Assembly (NCBI GenBank): GCA_022776215.1
Contig: JALFIR010000069.1
Span: 1 to 31,431 of the forward strand
Length of the DNA stretch: 31,431 bases
Origin: Colivicinus sp022776215
GTDB lineage: Bacteria > Bacillota_I > Bacilli_A > Erysipelotrichales > Erysipelotrichaceae
Reading direction: 5' to 3'
Part shown: positions 16,150 through 23,682 of the stretch, one piece after another
How positions within the stretch are numbered: the first letter of the stretch is position 1
Layout of the letters: each line of letters begins with the position of its first letter
The notes under the pieces: model-generated
Told to the model about the DNA's origin: nothing
Seen by the model: the letters and a program-made list of their open reading frames with translations, nothing else
Database searches by the model: none
Program-made: the position numbers and the translations under genes

Positions 16150-16927
16150 TATTTTAGAGAAAATTACATTGTCTAGTCTTATTGAGAGTATTATTGTAGC
16201 TTTATTTACTATTCTTTTTCTAAGGTTTTTAACCAAGATTAATAAGAAGTATTTGACTAAGCATGAAGACAATAGTCAAATGAATGGGCTTGTTAAGGTT
16301 TCGTTTCAGGTGGTTAAGACAATTATTATAGCTTGTGCTATCCTAATGGTTCTAGAAATAAATGGTATTAATGTAACTTCTTTAGTAGCTGGTCTAGGTC
16401 TTGCCAGTGCTGCAGTAGGTTTAGCTTTACAAGACTTTTTAAAAGACAGTATTATGGGTGTTCATATTGTGTCTGATCATTTCTTTAGTGTTGGTGATAT
16501 GGTTAAGTATAATGATCTAGTTGGTGTGGTTGAAAACTTTAATATGAAGACTACTAAGATTAGAATCTTGGTTGATAATAGTGTCTTGAGTATTTGTAAT
16601 AGAAATATTTCAGAGATTATAAAATTGTCTGATGTAACTAAGGTGGATATTGATTTACCTTTAGCATATGAAGAAGATTTTGAAAGGGTTGATGAGGTCT
16701 TAAATAAGATTATAGTAAGAATTGCGGCTATGAATAATGTACAAGATGCACAGTATCTAGGTACCGATGCCTTCCTTGATTCGGCTATTGTCTATAAGTT
16801 AAGGTTTTATTGTCCAAGAAGTGAGATGTATGATTTAAGAAGATTGGCATTGAGAATTATTCAAATCGAATTAAGAGATAATAATATGTCTATTCCTTAT
16901 AACAAGCTTGATGTGCATAATTACTAA
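16142..16927 (+). CDS. MscS-family small-conductance mechanosensitive channel
   Basis: A 261-residue membrane protein. Transmembrane segments lie at about 14-33 and 53-75. The pore helix follows: GLGLASAAVGLALQDFLKDSI (about 85-105) with the Gly/Ala packing of MscS. The beta domain has FFSVGDMVKYNDLVGVVENF, and a mixed alpha/beta C-terminal domain completes it. It releases solutes on hypo-osmotic shock. It starts with GTG overlapping gpsA. Two small membrane-protein genes follow without gaps. Confidence 0.93.
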   Translation: MNNILEKITLSSLIESIIVALFTILFLRFLTKINKKYLTKHEDNSQMNGLVKVSFQVVKTIIIACAILMVLEINGINVTSLVAGLGLASAAVGLALQDFLKDSIMGVHIVSDHFFSVGDMVKYNDLVGVVENFNMKTTKIRILVDNSVLSICNRNISEIIKLSDVTKVDIDLPLAYEEDFERVDEVLNKIIVRIAAMNNVQDAQYLGTDAFLDSAIVYKLRFYCPRSEMYDLRRLALRIIQIELRDNNMSIPYNKLDVHNY

Positions 16928-16928
16928 T

Positions 16929-17087
16929 ATGAAAAAGTTAAATTTGTATTATTTAAGTTCGCTATTATTCTTTTTGGTGGCGATAATGCAATATATAGAT
17001 AAGGATGAACATTCATTTCCTGTTGTGTTCTTCTGTCTTGGTATATGTTACTTATTGTTGGGTTCTGCTCAAAATAAGGAGAATTAG
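16929..17087 (+). CDS. 52-residue membrane protein, unknown
   Basis: Two predicted transmembrane helices (about 5-21 and 31-45) are separated by a short polar loop (QYIDKDEHS). The ATG lies 1 bp after the stop codon of the MscS gene and has no clear ribosome binding site, so translation would depend on coupling. The ribosome binding site of the next gene (AAGGAG) overlaps its last codons. I recognise no family. The packing and hydrophobic periodicity favour a real gene. Confidence 0.55.
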   Translation: MKKLNLYYLSSLLFFLVAIMQYIDKDEHSFPVVFFCLGICYLLLGSAQNKEN

Positions 17088-17088
17088 T

Positions 17089-17400
17089 ATGGGATTTTTT
17101 ATCTGGACATTAATAACATTAATATTTGTATATATCAGTATTACTATTCGTAAAAGCAATATACCAGTTAACTTGTTTACCTTTGGTGATGCACCTAAGG
17201 TAAATGATATTAAAAGATACAATAAGGCAGTTTCTAATTTGTGGTTAGTGTTTACGATATTGTTTGAGATGATTGGCATATCATTACTATTCATTAAACA
17301 GAATTCGCCGCTTGTCATATTAATTGTATTAGGAGTAGTGTTTCTGGTTATTGGTATGATGGTTATGCATACAAAGATTGAGAGTAAATATAGGGTTTAA
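17089..17400 (+). CDS. 103-residue membrane protein, unknown
   Basis: Three predicted transmembrane segments: about 3-20, 50-68 and 74-92. A conserved-looking polar stretch (FGDAPKVNDIKRYNKAVSNLW) precedes the second segment, a layout often seen in small uncharacterised Bacillota membrane proteins. I chose ATG 17089 because AAGGAG sits 7 nt upstream; a longer frame from 17005 overlaps the preceding small gene in another frame and has no support. It is the last gene of the pyrR-mnmG run, ending at a strong hairpin. Confidence 0.7.
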   Translation: MGFFIWTLITLIFVYISITIRKSNIPVNLFTFGDAPKVNDIKRYNKAVSNLWLVFTILFEMIGISLLFIKQNSPLVILIVLGVVFLVIGMMVMHTKIESKYRV

Positions 17401-17433
17401 AACTTGTTTGTTCAACTTGGACAAACAAGTTTT
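17399..17433 (+). terminator. Terminator of the pyrR-mnmG-gpsA run
   Basis: A perfect 13-bp stem (AAAACTTGTTTGT at 17399-17411, ACAAACAAGTTTT at 17421-17433) with a 9-nt loop, starting in the stop codon of the preceding gene. The T-run is short (TTTT). Confidence 0.7.
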
Positions 17434-17435
17434 AA

Positions 17436-17441
17436 TATAAT
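17436..17441 (+). promoter_or_regulatory. TATAAT -10 element almost abutting a start codon
   Basis: A consensus TATAAT ends 6 nt before the ATG at 17448, so transcription would begin at or next to the start codon and the mRNA would be nearly leaderless. No Shine-Dalgarno site is present. A possible -35 (TTCAAC, 17411-17416) falls inside the terminator hairpin with a 19-nt spacer. Confidence 0.45.
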
Positions 17442-17447
17442 GGATAT

Positions 17448-18263
17448 ATGAAAAGAATTGGTTGTGATTATACTATTTCAAAAGATATTAGTTTCTTTAT
17501 GGAGGCCGAGAATATTAATAGTTCAGATTTGGCTAAAAAAATAAAGATATCTCGTAGGGCAATAGATGAATTATTGAATAGTGATGTTATTAAGGATGAG
17601 GTGTGTGATAAGCTGTATTCATTCTTTTATAAAAAGAAATATCGAATTAATTTAATTAAAGAAGAATTGCTTAAAGAAAGATATGAAAATGTTTTATTTA
17701 GTGGTTTAAAAGATAAGCATGATTTTGGTGATGGTTCCTATTTAGTAGATAATTATAATCAAGCTTTATCTTCTGTAAATACAATAGATAATTCCTCAGT
17801 ATGTTCTTTTAAGTATTCTTTGAATGGTTTAAGAATAAAAGAATTTAAGTGTAACTTAGAGTGGGTTCTAAGTATTTGTTTCTATAGAGGCTATATAGAT
17901 GAATATAAAAATCATGAATTAATTAAAAGATTAGTTAAAGATGATGAGGAAGCTGATGTGATTATTGCACCTGCTAGCAATAATAGGATCTTACATATAA
18001 TGAATCGCTTTGCGGATGGTGAAATTAATATTGATACTGTCTTGAATTGTTTATCGGCTTTTAATCTAGGGCGAGAATATGTATTTAAGAGTGATAGGGC
18101 AATTGCTAAGTTAGAATCAATTGAGAGATATTATCTTTGTATATTAGAGAAAGAAGACAGTAAATTAAAGAATTCTGAACTAAGTTTTCAAATGGATACT
18201 CAATTAAAGCTTATGCAAAGAGAATATAGAATTGGGATGTATGTCGAGGAAATATTAAAATGA
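17448..18263 (+). CDS. Diverged HTH plus DUF3990-like paralogue lacking the predicted NAD-binding His
   Basis: A 271-residue paralogue of the protein at 3248-4105. It has an N-terminal HTH (about 10-60) and a DUF3990-like domain (about 80-240) with matching blocks: LEWVLSICFYRG, DEYKNHELIKRL, ADVIIAPASNNRI, CLSAFNLGREYVF and ERYYLC. LFHGSK of the first copy is LFSGLK here (Ser85 for His84), GKGFYTG has become GDGSYLV, and about 13 residues between them are gone. Catalysis by the usual mechanism is unlikely, so it may act as a binding or regulatory protein. Reading frame and operon position are intact, which argues against simple decay. It overlaps the next gene by 4 bp. Confidence 0.7.
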   Translation: MKRIGCDYTISKDISFFMEAENINSSDLAKKIKISRRAIDELLNSDVIKDEVCDKLYSFFYKKKYRINLIKEELLKERYENVLFSGLKDKHDFGDGSYLVDNYNQALSSVNTIDNSSVCSFKYSLNGLRIKEFKCNLEWVLSICFYRGYIDEYKNHELIKRLVKDDEEADVIIAPASNNRILHIMNRFADGEINIDTVLNCLSAFNLGREYVFKSDRAIAKLESIERYYLCILEKEDSKLKNSELSFQMDTQLKLMQREYRIGMYVEEILK

Positions 18264-18739
18264 GAGAGTTTGATTATAATGGATTTTTACTAACGGAATA
18301 CCAGGCTAAATTGTTTGAAAAGTCAGTAGATTTAAACTGTTCTAGTCCTGTCTTTTTAAGAAGATTTCTACATTCTGATTTAGTAAATATTCTAGATGAA
18401 AATGATAGTACTATATTGCCTTTGGATGTAAACGAAGGAATCAAAAGCATCATGGGACAATTTGGTGATACAAGCTATGGAAAAAATAAGTATTCTAAAA
18501 GTTCATTGTTTTGGATGGGCTATATGTATGGATATATTGCCTATACTAGAGAACAGTCAATGAGTTTTGTGATGAAACTTTTTAAACACCAACAAATGAA
18601 TGATGTGTATTATTCTTTTCATACCCAAGGCCTTGAGTGGTGTATCAGCAATTTATTAGAACTTAATAATTTGCCAGAAGAATACTTTGATAATAACTAT
18701 AGGTTAAAACAAATCACGAAAGAAAAGGAAAGCTTATGA
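18260..18739 (+). CDS. DUF3791-like protein, second copy
   Basis: A 159-residue paralogue of 4099-4596. Shared landmarks: NGFLLTEYQAKLFEKS, CSSPVFLRRFLHS, YGKNKYS, WMGYMYGYIAYT, DVYYSFHTQGLEWCISNLLE and a final LPEE. It is joined by ATGA overlaps both to the HTH-ART-like gene upstream and to the sulfatase maturase downstream. Both copies keep the same core although the partner proteins diverge strongly, so this protein is probably under selection for a shared interaction. The function is unknown. Confidence 0.65.
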   Translation: MREFDYNGFLLTEYQAKLFEKSVDLNCSSPVFLRRFLHSDLVNILDENDSTILPLDVNEGIKSIMGQFGDTSYGKNKYSKSSLFWMGYMYGYIAYTREQSMSFVMKLFKHQQMNDVYYSFHTQGLEWCISNLLELNNLPEEYFDNNYRLKQITKEKESL

Positions 18740-19830
18740 AATATATTAGTTTTTTAATAAAGCCAGCATCATCACTATGTAATCTAAGATGTAGATACTG
18801 TTTTTATTATGATGTGGCAAATAATCGTGAGATTAAGTCACATAATATTATGCAAGAAGATACGGTACAAGCTTTGATAGATAAGGCTTTGGGTTTAGGC
18901 GATGATGCTCAAATCACCTTTGCGTTTCAAGGAGGAGAGCCTACAGTTGCGGGTATTGAATATTTCAAATATTTTACATCCTATGTTGATTTACGTAAGA
19001 CAAGTCAAACTATCTACTATGCCATTCAAACAAACGCGACATTGATTGATGATAGTTGGTGTGAACTATTTAAAAAGTATAATTTTTTAGTAGGAGTATC
19101 GCTAGATGGCCTTGAAGATTTACATGACTTTTTTAGAAAGGATGTAAATCTTGATGGAACATTCGATAAAGTTATGGGAAACATAAAGCTTCTAGAAGAA
19201 TATAAAATTGATTTTAATATCCTAACAGTATTAACTTCTAAGCTTGCAAAGTATCCGAAAGAGTTATTTAGCTTTTATATAAAAAATAAATTTAAATATA
19301 TCCAGCTTATTCCATGTTTACCAGGATTAAAAGAAAATGAGAATCTATATTCTTTAAAACCTCATGAGTTTAGTGATTTTTATAAGATATTTTTTGATGA
19401 GTGGTTAAAAGAATTAAAAAATGGAAATTATATCAGCATTAATTTATTTGATAATTTAATTCAATTGTTCAATGGTATACTACCAAGCCAGTGTGGTATT
19501 TTAGGCTATTGTTTAATGCAGTTTGTTGTTGAAGCAAATGGTGATGTTTATCCTTGTGACTTTTATGTATTGGATGAATATTTAAGTGGCAATATCAAAA
19601 AGGATTCTTTGGTAGAATTGTTAAAGTCTAAAAATACGCAAAAGTTTTTGAATGAGCATAGAAGAGAATGTAAAGAATGCAAGAATTGTAAATTTTTAAA
19701 AATATGTAATAAGAATTGTAAGAGATTAAATATTACTTATTTTGATGATGAGTATTGTGGATATAAGGATTTCTTAAAATATGCCTTCCATAATTTACAA
19801 AATGTTATGATAAAAAAGTACTTCATATGA
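18736..19830 (+). CDS. Anaerobic sulfatase-maturating enzyme (radical SAM, SPASM)
   Basis: A 364-residue radical SAM enzyme that oxidises the active-site Cys of sulfatases to formylglycine without oxygen. The SAM cluster motif is CNLRCRYC (Cys15, 19, 22), GGEPT follows at about 67-71, and SPASM-type cysteines begin at Cys253 and Cys259. The VYPCDFYVLDEY segment holds Cys274 and Asp275, the position of the proposed catalytic base in the clostridial enzyme. A final Cys cluster (CKECKNCKFLKICNKNCK) completes the auxiliary sites. Two sulfatases with the required CxPSR motif lie within 8 kb. It is co-translated with the DUF3791-like gene (ATGA overlap), an unusual partner. Confidence 0.93.
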   Translation: MKYISFLIKPASSLCNLRCRYCFYYDVANNREIKSHNIMQEDTVQALIDKALGLGDDAQITFAFQGGEPTVAGIEYFKYFTSYVDLRKTSQTIYYAIQTNATLIDDSWCELFKKYNFLVGVSLDGLEDLHDFFRKDVNLDGTFDKVMGNIKLLEEYKIDFNILTVLTSKLAKYPKELFSFYIKNKFKYIQLIPCLPGLKENENLYSLKPHEFSDFYKIFFDEWLKELKNGNYISINLFDNLIQLFNGILPSQCGILGYCLMQFVVEANGDVYPCDFYVLDEYLSGNIKKDSLVELLKSKNTQKFLNEHRRECKECKNCKFLKICNKNCKRLNITYFDDEYCGYKDFLKYAFHNLQNVMIKKYFI

Positions 19831-19841
19831 AGTACTTTTTT
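19812..19841. terminator. Bidirectional terminator, perfect 30-bp palindrome
   Basis: The arms AAAAAAGTACTTCAT (19812-19826) and ATGAAGTACTTTTTT (19827-19841) are exact complements, with A-tracts and T-tracts on both strands. It overlaps the last codons of the maturase gene and lies at the stop codon of the convergent repressor gene. Confidence 0.85.
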
Positions 19842-20580
19842 ATAATTGTGTATGACCAGAAGCGTATTTAACAATATTTAATTGATATAAATCAGGATGT
19901 AGATATAGTTCGGTATAGTCAAAGACCCTATCATCATCTAAATATGTTGGGTTAGCGATTCTTAATATTGGCTGTTTATTAGAAATATTAAGGGCATCAG
20001 CTATGTAATCAGGGGCAAATATTGGGGCAATATTTTGATATGCATAAGCTATGTTTAAGCCATGTTCCTTGGCATAAGCGTACTTTGAACTTTCTAATAC
20101 TTTAACTGTAAGTTCGGGATGCAAATCAACGGACATAAATGTTTTTTCAAATAAAACAGGTATTCCATCAGCACAACGAATTCTTTCTATGTAGTATATT
20201 TTATCGTTTGGCTTAATATTTAATAAGTGGCCAATGGTATTACCGGCATCGGTCATATTAAAAGATACAACTTTACTTGAAGGTATTTTGCCTTTGTCTT
20301 TCATATCTTCAGAAAAGCTTTTTAGATCAGGAGTTCTTTGGATAGTGTTGGTCTTTTTGATATAAGATTTACTACCTTGTGTCTTTGTTATAAAGCCTTT
20401 ATATGATAAGTTGCTTAAGGCTTGTCTAACAGTTACCCTAGAGCATTCATAGTCAATGGCTAGTTCTGATTCAGATGGAAGGATGCTTCCAGCTTGATAA
20501 ATGCCCATGTTTATCTTGTCTATAATGTCGTTTTCAATCAGTTGATACTTTGGGGCATTTCCAGAATATTTTGTTTTCAT
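19840..20580 (-). CDS. GntR/HutC-family transcriptional regulator with UTRA domain
   Basis: A 246-residue regulator. The N-terminal winged HTH (about 8-72) shows the GntR pattern AGSILPSESELAIDYECSRVTVRQALSNLSYKGFI. A UTRA ligand domain follows (about 90-240: IERIRCADGIPVLFEKTFM, then DYTELYLHPD). UTRA domains bind phosphosugars or related effectors. It diverges from the PTS-sulfatase operon, and the intergenic region is rich in TTGTAT/ATACAA half-sites, so it probably represses that operon and itself until a phosphorylated sulfosugar or its product accumulates. Confidence 0.9.
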   Translation of the reverse strand: MKTKYSGNAPKYQLIENDIIDKINMGIYQAGSILPSESELAIDYECSRVTVRQALSNLSYKGFITKTQGSKSYIKKTNTIQRTPDLKSFSEDMKDKGKIPSSKVVSFNMTDAGNTIGHLLNIKPNDKIYYIERIRCADGIPVLFEKTFMSVDLHPELTVKVLESSKYAYAKEHGLNIAYAYQNIAPIFAPDYIADALNISNKQPILRIANPTYLDDDRVFDYTELYLHPDLYQLNIVKYASGHTQL

Positions 20581-20597
20581 ATTGGTTTCTCCTCATA

Positions 20598-20686
20598 ACT
20601 TGTATTATAAATTAATACATGTTGTATATGAAATATAATACAACTTATAAATTGTATTGACAAGTTGTATGCTCGACTAATAACAT
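20598..20686 (+). promoter_or_regulatory. Divergent promoter/operator region of the PTS-sulfatase operon
   Basis: TTGTAT and ATACAA half-sites recur. A perfect 7-bp inverted repeat is AATACAA (20637-20643) with TTGTATT (20652-20658); an imperfect one is ACTTGTAT (20598-20605) with ATACATGT (20615-20622). A consensus -35 TTGACA (20657-20662) overlaps the perfect repeat, with a plausible -10 in TAATAACAT (20678-20686). Repressor binding there would block the promoter. Confidence 0.55.
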
Positions 20687-20715
20687 AACTTTGACGAAGG
20701 GGAGGAAATTATAAA

Positions 20716-21516
20716 ATGACTTTGTTTCAAGCTTTACTTATTGGGTTGTTTGCTTACTTAGGTAGTAAACGTACTCCATGGTTCTTTGGTGTAGCTGGTG
20801 GTTGGAATATGATTGGTAGACCACTAGTTGCTGGTTTAATCGTCGGTTTAATTTTAGGCGATGTAACTAATGGTGTTATCGCAGGTGCGATGGTTCAGGC
20901 TCTATTTATTGGCCAAATTACTCCAGGTGGAGCAATGCCAGCAGATGTTAACTGGGCAGCTTACATTGGTATTCCATTGGCTCTTGCAGCAGGTGGTAGT
21001 GGTGAACAAGCTGTAGCATTAGCTGTTCCACTAAGTATGTTAGGTTTAGGTCTATTCAACTTCATCATGACTATTAATGCTGTATTCCCTCACATGGGTG
21101 ATAAGGCAGCAGCTAATGGTGATGGTAAGGGAATTGAAAGAGCAACATTATTAGCAGCTGTACCAAGCTTTATCTTACGTGGTGGTTCAGCAATGTTATT
21201 CTGTTACTTTGGTGCACCTTTGACTGAAATGTTACTAAACAACATGCCAGCAGTTTTGTTACACTTCTTTGAAGTAGCTGGTAAGATGTTACCTGCAATC
21301 GGTTTCGCAATGTTAATGAAACAATCTATTTCTGAAAACTGGATGATTGCTTTATTCTTATTAGGTTGGGTAGTTGTTGGTGCTACAGGTATGTCTATTA
21401 CTTCATTAGCAATCATTGCTTCTGCAATCGCTATCTTGTTTGTAATGTCTCAAGGTAAATTAAGTGTTAACGCAACAACAGTTGCACAAGAGGAGGACAA
21501 CGACTATGACGAATAA
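20716..21516 (+). CDS. PTS mannose-family transporter subunit IIC
   Basis: A 266-residue integral membrane protein with about six or seven hydrophobic segments. GLILGDVTNGVIAGAMVQALFIG and PGGAMPADVNWAAYIG are typical of IIC proteins of the mannose (Man/Aga) family. With IID it forms the translocation channel, and IIA/IIB (26593-27504) supply the phosphate. A strong GGGGAGG site lies before the ATG. It is the first gene of the operon and overlaps IID by 11 bp. The sugar is not readable from sequence; the neighbours suggest a sulfated amino sugar. Confidence 0.93.
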   Translation: MTLFQALLIGLFAYLGSKRTPWFFGVAGGWNMIGRPLVAGLIVGLILGDVTNGVIAGAMVQALFIGQITPGGAMPADVNWAAYIGIPLALAAGGSGEQAVALAVPLSMLGLGLFNFIMTINAVFPHMGDKAAANGDGKGIERATLLAAVPSFILRGGSAMLFCYFGAPLTEMLLNNMPAVLLHFFEVAGKMLPAIGFAMLMKQSISENWMIALFLLGWVVVGATGMSITSLAIIASAIAILFVMSQGKLSVNATTVAQEEDNDYDE

Positions 21517-22333
21517 AAACAGTTTGACAAAGAAGGATGTTAACAAAGCCACTTGGCGTTATATTTTCTTCGCACAAGCAACACAAAACTTTGAACGTAT
21601 GATGGGTTTAGCGTTCTGCTACACTCTTGTTCCTGCTCTAAAGAAACTATATAAAAATGATGAAGAAGAATACAAGAGAGCTCTTCAAAGACATATGCAA
21701 TTCTATAATACTGAGCCTCAACTTGGTTCTTTAATTCCAGGTATCGTATTAGCTATGGAAGAATCTAGAGCTAATGGTGAAGATGTAAGTGAAGAATTAA
21801 TCGTAAGTACTAAGAATGCTCTTATGGGTCCATTCGCAGGTATCGGTGATAGTATCCTAATTGGTACTTATAGCCCTATCTTATTAAGTATCGCTATGAG
21901 TATGTGTATCAATGATGGTAATCCAGTTGGTCCTATCTTCTTCATGGTTACTTGGTTACTAACAATAGTTGGCCTTCAATGGTTCTTATTCCATAAGGGT
22001 TATTCTAAGGGTATTGAAGCAGCTAATACATTCTTTAAGAATAGAGATCTTGCTGACAAACTTACAATGGGTCTAACTATGATGGGTTTAATTGTAATTG
22101 GTGGTGTTGCAGCAACTACTGTTAAGATGAAGTTTATCTATGAATTCGCTAGTGGTGATATGATTATCAATCTACAAACTGCAATCTTTGATAAGATCAT
22201 GCCTAACTTGTTACCATTAGTATTAACATTAGTAACATGGTATTTCATGGATAAGAAGAAGTGGTCTGCAAATAAGATGATTCTAACAATCGTGCTTGTA
22301 GCAGCTGTACTTGTATTCTTAGGAATAATGTAA
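21506..22333 (+). CDS. PTS mannose-family transporter subunit IID
   Basis: A 275-residue subunit. The N-terminal cytoplasmic part has the family start WRYIFFAQATQNFERMMGLAFCYTLVPALKKLY, then NTEPQLGSLIPGIVLAMEE and GPFAGIGDSILIGTY. A C-terminal membrane anchor (about 255-275) follows. I chose ATG 21506 because AGAGGAGG lies about 9 nt upstream inside the IIC gene and family proteins start here; an in-frame start 42 bp earlier is not supported. Confidence 0.94.
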   Translation: MTNKNSLTKKDVNKATWRYIFFAQATQNFERMMGLAFCYTLVPALKKLYKNDEEEYKRALQRHMQFYNTEPQLGSLIPGIVLAMEESRANGEDVSEELIVSTKNALMGPFAGIGDSILIGTYSPILLSIAMSMCINDGNPVGPIFFMVTWLLTIVGLQWFLFHKGYSKGIEAANTFFKNRDLADKLTMGLTMMGLIVIGGVAATTVKMKFIYEFASGDMIINLQTAIFDKIMPNLLPLVLTLVTWYFMDKKKWSANKMILTIVLVAAVLVFLGIM

Positions 22334-22340
22334 TTTAAAC

Positions 22341-23669
22341 ATGAGAAAAGATGATATTGTAGTAATATTATCTGATCAGCATGCTAATTGGGCGCTTCCA
22401 GACAAAATAGACTTTTTGGATGCGCCTATTTTTAGTGAAATGATAAATAATGGTGAATACTTTGAAAACTGTGTATGTAACAGTCCCTTATGTGTGCCAA
22501 GCCGCATGTCATTTCTAAGTGGCTTATTGCCTTCGGATTTGGATATATTAGAAAATGATACAACACTAAAAATTGATCAGCCCACTATCGCTCATGCAGC
22601 AAAGATAAGTGGTTATGAGCCAGTGCTTATTGGACGTATGCATTTTAAGGGTGATGATCAACTACATGGTTTCTCTACACACATAGGGCAAGATATTACT
22701 TCACAATATTGGGGTACTGGTGGCAAAAATCGTACGGATTTTGGACCATATGCTTCTACTACAAATCGTAAAAATTGCATGAATGTATTAGGAGGCGGTT
22801 ATTCACCAATTCAAGAATATGATGAAGTAATCAAAGATTTGGCGATTGAATATCTTAGACAACCAAGCGATAAACCACGTTTTATTTTAATAGGATTCTA
22901 TGGGCCACATTTTCCGTTTGTGTGTAAAAGTGAATTATATGAAAAATATAAGAAACTAGTTACTCTTGATGAAAACATTACTCCAGATCCTGTTTATCAA
23001 GAGTTAGTTATGTACTATAGTGATGATAAAAAACTTAAGGCAAAGGCTGCATATCTAGGACTAGTTGAACAGCTAGATGGCTATGTAGGTGAGATATGGG
23101 ATGAAGTTAAAAAGATGGATGGTAATCCTACTTTGATTTATACGTCAGACCATGGTGAACAATGTGGTAAGAGAGATATTTATGGAAAACAAACCCTATA
23201 TCCAGAAGCTGTCAAGGTTCCATTATTTATTTGGAATAAGAATATTAAACCTAAAAGATATAAACACTATGTAAGCTTACTCGATTTAAGTCGTAGCTTA
23301 TTAGATTTAATGGATGCAGATATGCCGTTTCATAAAGGACATAGTTTATATAACGAAGAGCCTGTTAAGATTGAACAGTATCTTGTAGAAAGTGAACAAT
23401 TCTTAGAAGCAGTGATGTATCAAAATATCGAGTTGTATCAAATTAATGGCAATATTCAAGCTTATAAGGATGACAAGTTAGTCGATAATCATTTTGAAGA
23501 ATTAAATAAACTATTCTTGAGTGAAGAAGAAAAAATTGCACTTAAGGATAGGCAAAAAATACTAAAAGAAAATCATGCATTTTTGAAAAAATGGGGTGCA
23601 TGTGCTAAGCCTGATGAGTGGGCTAGTTATAAAGCAAGTGAACGTGCAAGAAATAAACCGATTGAATAA
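22341..23669 (+). CDS. Type I sulfatase, cytoplasmic
   Basis: A 442-residue arylsulfatase-family enzyme. It begins directly with the metal-binding strand DDIVVILSDQHANW and has no signal peptide, so it acts in the cytosol. The formylglycine motif is C51-V-P-S-R55, and YTSDHGEQCGKRDIYGK supplies the conserved Asp-His and Lys of the second metal/sulfate site. RMHFKGDDQLHGF resembles choline-sulfatase-like and uronate-2-sulfatase-like members, but I cannot fix the substrate. It sits 7 bp after IID with no clear ribosome binding site. Its Cys needs the maturase at 18736-19830. Confidence 0.92.
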   Translation: MRKDDIVVILSDQHANWALPDKIDFLDAPIFSEMINNGEYFENCVCNSPLCVPSRMSFLSGLLPSDLDILENDTTLKIDQPTIAHAAKISGYEPVLIGRMHFKGDDQLHGFSTHIGQDITSQYWGTGGKNRTDFGPYASTTNRKNCMNVLGGGYSPIQEYDEVIKDLAIEYLRQPSDKPRFILIGFYGPHFPFVCKSELYEKYKKLVTLDENITPDPVYQELVMYYSDDKKLKAKAAYLGLVEQLDGYVGEIWDEVKKMDGNPTLIYTSDHGEQCGKRDIYGKQTLYPEAVKVPLFIWNKNIKPKRYKHYVSLLDLSRSLLDLMDADMPFHKGHSLYNEEPVKIEQYLVESEQFLEAVMYQNIELYQINGNIQAYKDDKLVDNHFEELNKLFLSEEEKIALKDRQKILKENHAFLKKWGACAKPDEWASYKASERARNKPIE

Positions 23670-23682
23670 AGGAGGATAAGAC

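Noticed and set aside
17005..17088. Upstream extension of the 103-residue membrane protein
   Set aside because: It would overlap the 52-codon gene and ignores the well-placed AAGGAG site before ATG 17089.
21464..21505. Fourteen-residue N-terminal extension of PTS IID
   Set aside because: It lies inside the IIC coding region, and the strong ribosome binding site and family start support ATG 21506.
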